45,474 bases of DNA, from contig JAMCTA010000141.1 in assembly GCA_023381895.1 (NCBI GenBank), positions 1-45,474 of the forward strand, read 5' to 3'. A program made the position numbers and the translations under genes. Positions 17,488 to 25,702 of this stretch are shown one piece after another. The notes beneath the pieces are model-generated. The model was not told where the DNA came from and did no database searches. It worked only from the letters and a program-made list of their open reading frames with translations. Source of the stretch: Chloroflexota bacterium (GTDB taxonomy: Bacteria > Chloroflexota > UBA4733). Positions within the stretch are counted from its first letter, which is position 1. Each line of letters begins with the position of its first letter.

Positions 17488-18966
17488 GTGACTGAAGCAG
17501 CAGATGCATCCCACTCCGAGGGCGTTTCCCTTGAAAGTGGGGAGCCTGTCACGGAGCATCATGCCACTTCCCCCGCAGATGTCCAGGCCGAGGCAGCAGC
17601 CAGAGAGGACGGCGCTGCAGTAGCCTTAGGCCCGCAAAGCACGCGGGAACAGCCCCTCGGGATGTCTGCCGCTACAGAGCGCCTGTTGCCAGCTAAGGGC
17701 GGGGACCGGTGCTGGCATCCTGCTCAGATCCTCATGGTTGTTCTAGTAGGCGTATCGTTCTTCTTCCGCGTGCTGTGGCTTGATCAACCTCCCGGCTCAC
17801 TCATCTTTGACGAGAAATACTACGTTTCCGCCGCGCGCACCATTCTCGGGTTGCCACAGAGCTCCGACGCGCCCTATGCACACAGCCCGGTTGGCAAGGA
17901 CCCCAATGCGGAGCATCCGCCGCTAGCCAAGTTGATCATGGCCTTCGACATGCGCGAGCTCGGTGACAACGCCTGGGGATGGCGCTGGGGCAGTGTCGTC
18001 GCCGGTACCTTGTTGATTCCTCTGCTCTACTCCATCGGACGGCGCGTGCGCCTCGGACCGTGGGCAGCGCTGCTTGCTGCTTTCCTGATGAGCTTCGACA
18101 ATCTCGTGTTCGTCACGAGCCGCATCGGCATTCTCGACATCTTCATGTTGCTCGGGATGCTCGCGGGGATTGCCCTCTTCCTCCGAGGACACCCGATCCT
18201 CTCTGGCTTCGCATTTGCCTTTGGCATTCTCTGCAAGGAGTTCGGAGCGCTCGGACCGGTGATAGTGGGTGTCTACGTGCTGGCCTTGCTTGGATATCAG
18301 CGCCCAGGTTGGAAAAGGGCTTTCTTCCAGCTGCGCGATCTCGCCGTTATGGGAGGGGTAACGATCGCTGTGCTCCTCATCGGTCTGTGGCAGCTAGACC
18401 TGCACTGGGGCACGTACAAGAACCCGATAGCTCACCTGGAGTACATCTGGAAATATGGCACTGGTCTCACCAATCACGCGGGTCCAACCGGTATCGAAAG
18501 CTGGCCTTGGGAATGGCTCATCAATGAGGTTCAGATTCCCTACCTGAAGGTGACGGTCACCGTCTGCAGCACAACGCTTCCGGGTAACAAACCCTGTCCT
18601 CCCGCAGAGATCGTCCGGCAGTACGATTCAATCCTGTTCCGTGGTGCTATGAACCCGTTCCTCATTGCTCTTCTGCCAATGTCATATGCGTACGCGCTGG
18701 CGCGACTCAGCAGTTCTGAACGCCGTAATGCCTTGCTAGCAATTGTGTGGTTTGCCGTGTGCTACTTGCCTTTCTTACCCGCCACGGTGATTGACCACCG
18801 GATTTCCTACATCTACTATATGCTCCCCATCATTCCCGCTCTATCCTTGGCAACTGCTGAGCTCTTCTCCAGCGAGCGCATGCCCCGCTCCGTCACCGCT
18901 GGTCTGGTCGTGGCAATTCTCTTCGGCTTCGCGGGTTACTTTCCGTTTGCCGGTTTCAAGCTGTAG
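17488..18966 (+). CDS. PMT-type (GT39) dolichyl-phosphate-mannose-protein mannosyltransferase family
   Basis: A 492-residue polytopic protein. After a polar N-terminal tail of about 80 residues comes the first helix, then the catalytic-type acidic loop LIFDEKYYVSAARTILG and the HPPLAKLIMAF segment. Both are characteristic of GT-C enzymes of the PMT family, which move mannose from a polyprenyl phosphate carrier to serine or threonine of exported proteins. About nine further helices follow. The start is GTG 17488 with a weak ribosome site (AGGGG). It is transcribed away from the ccm operon. The acceptor proteins are unknown. Confidence 0.88.
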   Translation: MTEAADASHSEGVSLESGEPVTEHHATSPADVQAEAAAREDGAAVALGPQSTREQPLGMSAATERLLPAKGGDRCWHPAQILMVVLVGVSFFFRVLWLDQPPGSLIFDEKYYVSAARTILGLPQSSDAPYAHSPVGKDPNAEHPPLAKLIMAFDMRELGDNAWGWRWGSVVAGTLLIPLLYSIGRRVRLGPWAALLAAFLMSFDNLVFVTSRIGILDIFMLLGMLAGIALFLRGHPILSGFAFAFGILCKEFGALGPVIVGVYVLALLGYQRPGWKRAFFQLRDLAVMGGVTIAVLLIGLWQLDLHWGTYKNPIAHLEYIWKYGTGLTNHAGPTGIESWPWEWLINEVQIPYLKVTVTVCSTTLPGNKPCPPAEIVRQYDSILFRGAMNPFLIALLPMSYAYALARLSSSERRNALLAIVWFAVCYLPFLPATVIDHRISYIYYMLPIIPALSLATAELFSSERMPRSVTAGLVVAILFGFAGYFPFAGFKL

Positions 18967-19061
18967 CACCCACGCTACCGGCTTCGGCAAGGGGTATAGT
19001 GTAGAGAGGTGGGAGTGCCCACGGGCGCCCTCTGGCACGTTCCCCAGAGAAGAAGGGCACG

Positions 19062-19667
19062 ATGGTCTTCAATGCATTCCGCCGGGCGGAGCGAGATCAG
19101 AGCATCGCTCAGAGAATCCCTCCGGGACAGAGCCTGACGCGTGACTTTCCCGTTCTGCACTATGGTCCAACACCGAACGTCAATGTACAGACGTGGAATC
19201 TCAGGGTGTATGGACTCGTTGAACGCACTGTCGACGTGAACTGGACAGAATTTCGCTCTTTCCCCCGCAAGAGCGTCACGCTCGACATTCACTGCGTCAC
19301 TCGCTGGAGCAAGCTTGACACGGCGTGGGAGGGGGCGGATGCCCAAGAGCTCTTGCGTCGTGTTCAGCCAAAGCACAACGCCCACTTCGTCGTGGCGGAA
19401 TGCGAGTATGGGTTTACGACGAGCGTCCCCATCGAAGTCTTCGCTGATCCCCAGACACTCTTGACCGACACCTACGATGGGAGGCCGCTCGAGCGCGAGC
19501 ACGGCTATCCTGTGAGATTGCTCATTCCAGGAAAGTACTTCTGGAAGAGTGCTAAGTGGCTGCGCGCGCTCAAGTTCGTAGAGCACGACGAGCTCGGATT
19601 CTGGGAACGGAATGGCTACCATAACGACGCCGATCCCTGGAAGGAAGAGCGGTTCTCTGACGATTAG
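19062..19667 (+). CDS. Sulfite-oxidase-like molybdopterin oxidoreductase
   Basis: The 201-residue protein matches the short family of sulfite oxidase-like enzymes. It has RDFPVLHYGPTP, the domain start NLRVYGLVE, and the conserved molybdenum ligand Cys78 in TLDIHCVTRWSKLD. PVRLLIPGKYFWKSAKW and LGFWERNGYHNDADPW close the protein. It lacks a twin-arginine signal, so it is probably cytoplasmic despite the neighbouring TatA-like gene. The substrate of this subfamily is not established. It is preceded by a 95-nt gap with a TATAGT box near 18996 that may be a promoter. Confidence 0.88.
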   Translation: MVFNAFRRAERDQSIAQRIPPGQSLTRDFPVLHYGPTPNVNVQTWNLRVYGLVERTVDVNWTEFRSFPRKSVTLDIHCVTRWSKLDTAWEGADAQELLRRVQPKHNAHFVVAECEYGFTTSVPIEVFADPQTLLTDTYDGRPLEREHGYPVRLLIPGKYFWKSAKWLRALKFVEHDELGFWERNGYHNDADPWKEERFSDD

Positions 19668-19731
19668 TGACGCGCTTAGAGATTCTGACTTGAGTCGCGA
19701 TGAGCTAGGAGGGGTTTAGGAAGGATCTGAC

Positions 19732-20280
19732 ATGATCGGTCTCGACCACGCTCCAGAGCTTGTGGCCCTTCTCATTATTGCGTTCCTCGTGTTTGGCCCG
19801 GAAAAGCTTCCAGAGCTGGCCCGAGGTGCAGGCCGCGGTCTGCGCGAGTTCCGCAGGATGACGAGTGAGCTCCAGGGCTCGTTCTCATCGACACTGCAAG
19901 AGGTCCAAGACATCCAGCGAGAGATGACCCAGTCGGTGCAAGAGGCTTCACAACTAGCGAGTGAGTCGGTTCACTCGACAGTCAGCCCCCTCATGACCTC
20001 CCCTGGCAGCAGCGCTGAGTGGGCCGCTCCCCCCTCGGTTTCCATCGAGCCAGCGGCGCTCGACACTGCCTCGTCATCTGCGCCTGCGGTATTCTCGTCT
20101 GAGGACTGGGGCGCCGGCGCTCCCGTAAAGCCAGCGATCCGGCTTCCGGCAGTACGGCGTCCGAGCATTTCCAGCTCGCTCTCAGCGCTCGCAGCCGGCG
20201 CGGGAACGTCGCTCGACCGCCCTGCCGCCTCCGCATCCGCACCGGACGGGGTGCAGCCCGACACCAGCACGAAGTCCTGA
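19732..20280 (+). CDS. tatA: Twin-arginine translocase subunit of the TatA/TatB family, long form
   Basis: The first 45 residues are typical of TatA/B: a short helix (ELVALLIIAFLVFG), the FGPEKLPELARGAGRGLREF hinge and amphipathic helix. The protein then runs to 182 residues with an acidic helical stretch and a long Ser/Ala/Pro-rich low-complexity tail. That length is closer to TatB than TatA; without tatC nearby the two cannot be told apart. The ATG at 19732 is preceded by GGAAGGATC. It would form the membrane pore or receptor for folded proteins with twin-arginine signals. Confidence 0.85.
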   Translation: MIGLDHAPELVALLIIAFLVFGPEKLPELARGAGRGLREFRRMTSELQGSFSSTLQEVQDIQREMTQSVQEASQLASESVHSTVSPLMTSPGSSAEWAAPPSVSIEPAALDTASSSAPAVFSSEDWGAGAPVKPAIRLPAVRRPSISSSLSALAAGAGTSLDRPAASASAPDGVQPDTSTKS

Positions 20281-20286
20281 GGGCGT

Positions 20287-21012
20287 ATGGGAACCTTGCG
20301 CATCACCCCAGTCCCTGGCGTAAGAGCTGGGGTGTACATCGTGGGCCGGGACCGTCTCACCCTCATCGACGCGGGGATGCGCGGCCAGGGTCGCAACGTC
20401 GTTCGTGGATTGCGCAGACTCGGAGTAGACCCGCGCAGCATTGCCACGATTGCTCTGACCCACTGGCATATCGATCACACCGGAGGGCTCCGCACTGTCC
20501 GGCGCTTGACTGGAGCCAGTGTCGCTTGCCACGTGCTCGACGCGCCGTACATTTCCGGGCAGCTGCCTCCAGTCAAGCCGGCGGCTGACTCCGAAGGAGG
20601 GCGCTTCGGCCGCTGGCTTTTGCTCAAGATGTACCAATCCAACCCAGTCGACTACGTCCTTGAAGACGCTCAGGTAGTTCCTGGAAGTGAAGGTCTCGAA
20701 GTCATCGCCACGCCGGGACACACGCCGGGACACGTCTGCTACTACCTTCCAGAAGCGCGAGCCTTGTTCGTGGGCGACGCGCTGGTCAACCGAGACGGCA
20801 TCTTGGACTTCGCTCCCGCGGAATTCAGCGCCAGCGTTCAGCAGGCGAAAGGGAGCCTCGCACGACTCTCGACCCTCGACATTGAGCAGTGCCATTTCGG
20901 CCACGGCACCTCAATCCTCGAAGGAGCAGGCCACAAGATCACTAGCTTCTTGGCCGCACAGGAGGCCAACACGAGTGTGCCGGATGATGAGCTCTCAGCC
21001 CAGCCATCGTGA
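20287..21012 (+). CDS. MBL-fold metallo-hydrolase
   Basis: This 241-residue protein has the metal-binding HxHxDH motif (THWHIDHTGG, His59, His61, Asp63, His64), a further His in TPGHTPGHVCYY, and the acidic bridge in LFVGDALVNRDG. It is in the glyoxalase II/RNase Z-like superfamily with two zinc or iron ions. The reaction is not predictable. It starts 6 nt after the TatA-like gene and its end overlaps the glutaredoxin-like gene by 29 nt, so the three are probably cotranscribed. Confidence 0.9.
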   Translation: MGTLRITPVPGVRAGVYIVGRDRLTLIDAGMRGQGRNVVRGLRRLGVDPRSIATIALTHWHIDHTGGLRTVRRLTGASVACHVLDAPYISGQLPPVKPAADSEGGRFGRWLLLKMYQSNPVDYVLEDAQVVPGSEGLEVIATPGHTPGHVCYYLPEARALFVGDALVNRDGILDFAPAEFSASVQQAKGSLARLSTLDIEQCHFGHGTSILEGAGHKITSFLAAQEANTSVPDDELSAQPS

Positions 21013-21304
21013 ACCGCACGACGCTACAGAAGCAGATCACGTCGTCGTCTACGGCAAGGATGAGTGTTGTCTCTGCGAGGATGCGCAGCTCTTCGCTGAA
21101 CGAGTGGCCTCGCGCTGGGGGTTGCCCGTGCGCTTCATAGACATCCGGCGGCATGCAGAGTTCTGGGAGACGTATCGCTGGCGTATCCCTATCGTCAGCA
21201 TGCGGGGGAGAATTCTCGATGAAGGACGCGTTGATGAAAGGCGCATTACGAGCGAGCTGGCCCGACTTCTCCAGCAAAGGACAGATTCTGACGCATCGCG
21301 GTGA
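20984..21304 (+). CDS. Glutaredoxin-like protein
   Basis: About 106 residues from either of two adjacent ATGs (20984 or 20987). The core VVVYGKDECCLCEDAQLFAE has a CxxC-type redox pair (Cys-Cys-Leu-Cys), and RIPIVSMRG is the expected cis-proline loop. It matches the glutaredoxin-like DUF836 group, small cytoplasmic redox proteins. The start overlaps the MBL gene, and the end overlaps the DUF2085 gene. The N-terminal 17 residues are not part of the fold and the true start may be slightly later. Confidence 0.8.
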   Translation: MMSSQPSHREPHDATEADHVVVYGKDECCLCEDAQLFAERVASRWGLPVRFIDIRRHAEFWETYRWRIPIVSMRGRILDEGRVDERRITSELARLLQQRTDSDASR

Positions 21305-22064
21305 TCCGTTCTGGCCTCCGATAGCGATAGCCGTGATCGCGAGTCTCTTCGCAGGGCTGGCCGGCGGTGTCCTTCAACATCCTCTCGATCTGCTCCGCCT
21401 CTTTGATGCCGGTGTCTGCGCCCAGATTCTGTCGCACACTTTCTCTCCCGGAGGCCAGCCGCTTCCGCTCTGTAGCCGCGACACAGGAATCTATCTGGGA
21501 GCGCTGCTCACACTCTCGTGGCTCGCCGCTCACGGAAACGGCCGGTACAGTGGCACCCCATCACGAGCCATGATTCTCACTTGCCTTGCTCTGATTGCCG
21601 TCATGGGCATCGATGGCTTCAACTCGCTGTTCACCGATCTGGGACTACCCCATCTCTACGCACCCTCTAACGTGTTGCGCCTTGTCACGGGGGTTGGTGC
21701 CGGCAGCGCCTTGGTGGTCTTGCTGGCCCCCGTCTTCGCTCACACCTTCTCAGGAGTAGTGCCGCAACGTTCCCGAGGCGCCCCTACATCGAGACGATTG
21801 CTCTTCCTCGCCTTCCTAGGAATCGCTGTGGCCTTGGTGCTCTTGCAGAGCCCGTGGCTAGCTCTCCCCATCGCTGTGTTGAGCAGCGCTGGGGTCTTCC
21901 TCATCGTGGCCCTACTGAATATGATCTTCTTGCATGGCGTCCGCGGGTTATTGAGCCAGAATATAGCGACACTCCAGAACCCCAACCCGATCTTGATTCA
22001 GCTTATCGCTATCACCGAGCTCGGTCTTCTGGGAATGCTCCACCTCGCTCTCCAATTGGCCTGA
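21219..22064 (+). CDS. DUF2085 family membrane protein
   Basis: From ATG 21219 the product has 281 residues with about seven membrane helices. The signature CSRDTGIYLGALLTL, preceded by a cysteine in FDAGVCAQILSHTF, is that of DUF2085, a family of unknown function. The two cysteines and the arginine-aspartate pair are likely to matter for function. The frame overlaps the glutaredoxin-like gene by up to 86 nt; a later ATG (21234) reduces this to 71 nt. A redox link with that neighbour is possible but not shown. Confidence 0.75.
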   Translation: MKDALMKGALRASWPDFSSKGQILTHRGDPFWPPIAIAVIASLFAGLAGGVLQHPLDLLRLFDAGVCAQILSHTFSPGGQPLPLCSRDTGIYLGALLTLSWLAAHGNGRYSGTPSRAMILTCLALIAVMGIDGFNSLFTDLGLPHLYAPSNVLRLVTGVGAGSALVVLLAPVFAHTFSGVVPQRSRGAPTSRRLLFLAFLGIAVALVLLQSPWLALPIAVLSSAGVFLIVALLNMIFLHGVRGLLSQNIATLQNPNPILIQLIAITELGLLGMLHLALQLA

Positions 22065-22072
22065 TCGTGTGA

Positions 22073-22093
22073 GCGTGAACCTCAGTTTCACGC
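22073..22093 (+). terminator. Possible weak hairpin terminator after the DUF2085 gene
   Basis: GCGTGAA and TTCACGC form a 7-bp stem with a 7-nt loop, 9 nt after the DUF2085 stop. There is no T-run afterwards, so this would be at best a weak or factor-assisted terminator. Confidence 0.25.
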
Positions 22094-22188
22094 GGTGATT
22101 GCCCACATGGCGACGGGAGGGGTGGGCGGAGCTCCGGAAAGCATGGCCGCCGCTCGCACGCACGTCGTCCAGTATCTTGGGGGGACCG

Positions 22189-23181
22189 ATGCTTAACGTT
22201 GCTCTGATTGGCGCCGGTGGCATTGCGCGCGGCGCTCATCTTCCGGCTTGGCGTGTTCAACCAGACGCCGAGGTGACGCTGCTGGTGGACGTTCGTCTCG
22301 ATGCAGCGCAGAAGCTGGCTCAGGAGTTTGGCATTCCCCGGGTAAGTGCCGACGTTCAGTCAGCATTCGAAGACCCGTCGATTGACGTCGTGGACCTGTG
22401 TCTCCCACACAACCTCCACGTGCCGATGGCGCTGGCTGCCTTGCGCGCGGGAAAGCACGTCCTGCTGGAAAAACCGATCGCCGTGAACCTCCCGTCAGCC
22501 CGCCAGATCATCGCCGCCAGTCAGGAGGCGCACAGTATCTTTATGCAGGCGGAAAACTGGCGGTACCAGCCGGTCTCGGTTGCCGCGGCGGACTTGCTTC
22601 GATCAGGAGTGCTCGGTGACCCCTTCATGCTGAAAGTCTCGATGGAGTTTTATTTCCGCAGCAAGGAGGGAAGCTGGCGGATGCAGCGTGAGGTAAGCGG
22701 GGGTGGTGTCCTGATTGATTCCGGTATCCACGCGGTCTCGGTCGCGCGGATGTTGATGGGGGAGATTCGCGAGGTCATTGCCGCTCGCGGCAGGCAGATC
22801 TGGGACGAGCTGGCGCCTTCTGAGGATACAATCGCCATCCTGACGCACTTTGCTGGTGGCTCGATCGGGATCATAGACTTCTCCTGGAGTACCCACCACG
22901 AGCGGTCATACTTCGGTTTTGAGGTGTTCGGAACCGACGGATCCCTCAGTTTCGATCTCGCCAGCGGTGGACTGACGATCATCCGTGACGGGAGACGCGA
23001 AGAGCGCCAGGTGCCGTGGTCATCCGGATTCACCGAAGAGATCCGCCACTTTCTGGACTGCATTCGTGATGGACGCCAACCAAAGACCACGGCTGTAGAG
23101 GAAGCCCGCACCCTGGCGGCGGTGCTTGCAGCATACCAGTCGGTCGACACCCGGCAGTGGACGGCACCGGAATCTCTCTAA
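22189..23181 (+). CDS. Gfo/Idh/MocA family oxidoreductase
   Basis: From ATG 22189, 330 residues. The Rossmann start MLNVALIGAGGIARGAHLPA binds NAD(P). The family motif EKPIAVN, with the catalytic Lys, follows at about residues 93-99. The C-terminal alpha/beta domain carries GGVLIDSGIHAVSVARML with an active-site Asp and His. Such enzymes oxidise or epimerise sugars and inositols; the substrate is not apparent. The frame is open to 22099, but the chosen start gives the normal nucleotide-binding N-terminus. An IS remnant follows directly. Confidence 0.9.
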   Translation: MLNVALIGAGGIARGAHLPAWRVQPDAEVTLLVDVRLDAAQKLAQEFGIPRVSADVQSAFEDPSIDVVDLCLPHNLHVPMALAALRAGKHVLLEKPIAVNLPSARQIIAASQEAHSIFMQAENWRYQPVSVAAADLLRSGVLGDPFMLKVSMEFYFRSKEGSWRMQREVSGGGVLIDSGIHAVSVARMLMGEIREVIAARGRQIWDELAPSEDTIAILTHFAGGSIGIIDFSWSTHHERSYFGFEVFGTDGSLSFDLASGGLTIIRDGRREERQVPWSSGFTEEIRHFLDCIRDGRQPKTTAVEEARTLAAVLAAYQSVDTRQWTAPESL

Positions 23182-23188
23182 AAGCCTG

Positions 23189-23390
23189 TTATGAACTTCC
23201 GAGGAAAGTGAGCATAGCGCGGTGGAGCAGCAGGTAGGCCAGCGTTTCGGGTAGGCGCTCGTAGTTGCGGGCGAGGCGGCGGAAACGCGCCGTCCACGCG
23301 AAGGAGCGGTCCACGATCCAGTGTACAGCATTGAACATCTCGCACAACTCGTACCGGTGACGCCAAGAACGCTGCCAGCGCCCCCTCCAA
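23189..23390 (-). pseudogene. Remnant of an IS5-type transposase (C-terminal end)
   Basis: Minus-strand translation gives [20 protein letters not shown], then [18 protein letters not shown] and a TAA stop at 23191-23189. This is the conserved end of DDE transposases of the IS5 family, containing the last catalytic Glu region (RSFAW). Upstream the frame runs into stop codons near 23390, and no N-terminal part or inverted repeats are visible. About 65 residues remain, so this is an inactive scar. Confidence 0.8.
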
Positions 23391-23399
23391 CTCTACTAG

Positions 23400-23735
23400 A
23401 CACGGGGAGGAGCTTTGTGCTAGGCTCTTACTGCTGCGGTGTCAGTCAGCCGCAAATGGGGTTGCAGTGCGAAAAGCAGTGACTTCGGTCGCTGCGGCGC
23501 AGAGCTGGTTTGGCTTCTTTAGCTACCGGCCGCACGTCGTGGCGAGCGCAGGGAGTGGCGCTTAGCGCTACTCAGGGAGCCACGGACGTGCCGTCGGAGC
23601 CGGACCGTGGCTAAAATGAGTGCCTGACCCCCAGGTTCAGACGTCCCAGACCTCAGGAGCCGCGGCGAAGCTGCTCTTCACTTCCGAGACTCCCTCTTCT
23701 TCGCAGCAGGTGTTGTTGGCAAGAGAGGGAATATC
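23400..23735 (+). promoter_or_regulatory. Structured leader region upstream of aroF
   Basis: This stretch has no supported reading frame but three clear hairpins. First, GCAGTGAC-TTCG-GTCGCTGC (23476-23495) has a UUCG tetraloop. Second, GAGTGGCGC-TTA-GCGCTACTC (23553-23573) is a 9-bp stem with one G-U pair. Third, AGCCACGG/CCGTGGCT (23578-23585 with 23605-23612) closes a 19-nt loop. The arrangement suggests a structured RNA leader of the DAHP synthase gene. No T-box core, known riboswitch signature or T-run terminator was recognised, so its function is open. Confidence 0.4.
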
Positions 23736-23738
23736 GAG

Positions 23739-24605
23739 ATGGCGGTCATTTCAGCATCAGCGCCGGCAACGGCCAGTACGTCTCGTCCTTACGCGCTCGC
23801 CAGTCGGGAGCTGCATCCGGCTGATACCATCGTTCAGGTTGGAGCGGCCAGATTTGGCGGCGGTTACTTCTCGGTCATCGCCGGGCCGTGCGCAGTCGAG
23901 GACCGCTACCAGCTTCTCGAGACCGCTCACCAGGTACGCGAAGCCGGTGCAAATATGCTACGTGGCGGTGCCTACAAGCCTCGAACATCCCCCTACGACT
24001 TCCAGGGGTTAGGAGAAGAAGGCTTAGAACTCCTCGCCCTCGCTCGCGAGGAGACTGGTCTACCGATCGTGACCGAGGTGATGGATTCCGAGGACATCTC
24101 TCTAGTAGCGCACTACGCTGACATGTTGCAGATCGGAGCGAGAACTATGAGCAGCTTCCGGCTGCTCCAGAAAGTCGCTGCTGTCGGAAAGCCTGTGCTC
24201 CTCAAGCGCGGCTACGGAGCGAGCATCCGGGAATGGCTGCTCAGTGCGGAATACCTCCTCGCTATGGGAAACTCACGGGTAGTGCTCTGCGAACGCGGCA
24301 TACGTACCCACGATGCTGAGTACACCCGCAATACGTTCGACCTCAGCGCGATCGCCTTGGGCCATCTGGAGACGCACTTGCCCATCATTGCCGATCCGAG
24401 CCACGGAACTGGACGGAGCGACCTCGTTCCAGTGATGAGCAGGGCAGCGGTCACCGCAAGTGCAGACGGCCTCATTCTCGAGGTGCATTCGGATCCGGCA
24501 CACGCTCTGTGCGACGGCAAGCAGAGCCTCACCCCGGCCCAGTTCTCCAGTCTTTGCCAGCAACTTCCGCGCTACCTGGAGTTGGAAAACAAGCACTGGT
24601 CCTGA
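23739..24605 (+). CDS. aroF: 3-deoxy-7-phosphoheptulonate (DAHP) synthase, AroF/AroA(beta) type
   Basis: The 288-residue enzyme has the type I-beta DAHP synthase core: [32 protein letters not shown] with the phosphate-binding [33 protein letters not shown] and [11 protein letters not shown] with metal-binding His and Asp. It condenses PEP and erythrose 4-phosphate in the first step of the shikimate pathway. Compared with the longer forms it has only a short N-terminal lead (about 35 residues) and so lacks the ferredoxin-like regulatory domain. Feedback control may therefore differ, perhaps through the structured leader. The ATG is preceded by GAGAGGGA. Confidence 0.93.
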   Translation: MAVISASAPATASTSRPYALASRELHPADTIVQVGAARFGGGYFSVIAGPCAVEDRYQLLETAHQVREAGANMLRGGAYKPRTSPYDFQGLGEEGLELLALAREETGLPIVTEVMDSEDISLVAHYADMLQIGARTMSSFRLLQKVAAVGKPVLLKRGYGASIREWLLSAEYLLAMGNSRVVLCERGIRTHDAEYTRNTFDLSAIALGHLETHLPIIADPSHGTGRSDLVPVMSRAAVTASADGLILEVHSDPAHALCDGKQSLTPAQFSSLCQQLPRYLELENKHWS

Positions 24606-24774
24606 CCTGATCCTGCATCCGTGCCGCAATCGCCGTAATTTCGCAACTGAGCGCACACTATACTCTCCCCAAAGGCCCTCGTGCATCCTCCCAAAGACCT
24701 ATCGAGCGGTGAGTGGGACGGCCTCCTCACGTACAATCGTTGATGAGCGATGGCCATACCAGAGAAAGCGCAGG

Positions 24775-25698
24775 GTGGGCGAACTTCTTCTTCTGCTACA
24801 TCAGGTATCGTTCCTTGACATCGTCGACATCGCTGCTGTGACCTTGCTCATCTACCTTCTCTTGGTCGTGATTCAGGGTACGAGGGCTGATCAAATTCTC
24901 ATCGGCATTGCAGTGCTGATCGTGCTGTCGGGTTTGGTGCAGCTTCTGCACCTCAAGGTGCTAGGGTGGCTCCTCCAGACTGCGCTTCCAGCACTGCTGG
25001 TTGCCATTCCCATCATCTTCCAGCCGGAGCTACGCAGGCTCCTCGAGCAGCTCGGTCGCACGAGCACCATCATCCAGCGTCCCCTCACCGCACTGACGCC
25101 GCACCAGACAAGCAACCCCCTGCGAACCATCGACCAGCTTTGTGAGGCGACGATCCGGCTGTCGGAGCGTCGCTACGGAGGTCTGATCGCGATTGAGCGC
25201 GAGACCGGCTTGAACGACATCATCGCCCGCGGTGAACAGCTCGATGCTCAGGTCAATGCTAGCCTTCTCCTCAACCTCTTCTTCACCAACGCGCCCTTGC
25301 ACGATGGCGCGGTGATCATCCGAGGTGATCGAATCGTTGCCGCCCACTGTCTCTTTCCACTGTCTGACGAGGTTTCCGATACTGAGAGCTTCGGCACCCG
25401 TCACCGTGCCGCCCTTGGGATCAGCGAAGTAACCGACGCCGTGGCGATCGTCATCTCCGAAGAGAGTGGCACGATCTCCATTGCTATGAACGGGCAGCTC
25501 ATACGCAACCTCGATGAGGAGCGTTTGCGCTCCGTCTTGACTGCTGCGCTCTTGCACGGCGCAACGACAGGCTCCCCGACTGGCTTGTCTGGAGGAACCT
25601 CGTCCTCCACTGCTAGAGAAGTTCGGTCACGGCGCTGGTGGCCATTTACGTCGCGCCAGCGGGTGAAGGACCATCCAGCCGATCAAGGAGTGACCTGA
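24775..25698 (+). CDS. cdaA: Diadenylate cyclase CdaA
   Basis: From GTG 24775, 307 residues. Three N-terminal membrane helices (about 17-80) are followed by a DisA_N domain. Its catalytic motifs are Asp177-Gly-Ala (in NAPLHDGAVIIRG) and Arg209-His-Arg (in GTRHRAALGISE). It makes cyclic di-AMP from two ATP at the membrane. The frame is open further upstream, but no good start or homology lies there. CdaR follows 4 nt later, the usual partner. The common third gene, glmM, is absent here. Confidence 0.95.
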   Translation: MGELLLLLHQVSFLDIVDIAAVTLLIYLLLVVIQGTRADQILIGIAVLIVLSGLVQLLHLKVLGWLLQTALPALLVAIPIIFQPELRRLLEQLGRTSTIIQRPLTALTPHQTSNPLRTIDQLCEATIRLSERRYGGLIAIERETGLNDIIARGEQLDAQVNASLLLNLFFTNAPLHDGAVIIRGDRIVAAHCLFPLSDEVSDTESFGTRHRAALGISEVTDAVAIVISEESGTISIAMNGQLIRNLDEERLRSVLTAALLHGATTGSPTGLSGGTSSSTAREVRSRRWWPFTSRQRVKDHPADQGVT

Positions 25699-25702
25699 GC
25701 GC

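Noticed and set aside
23400..23735. T-box or known amino-acid riboswitch in the aroF leader
   Set aside because: The T-box core (AGGGTGGTACCGCG-like) and a T-run terminator are missing; only generic hairpins are seen.
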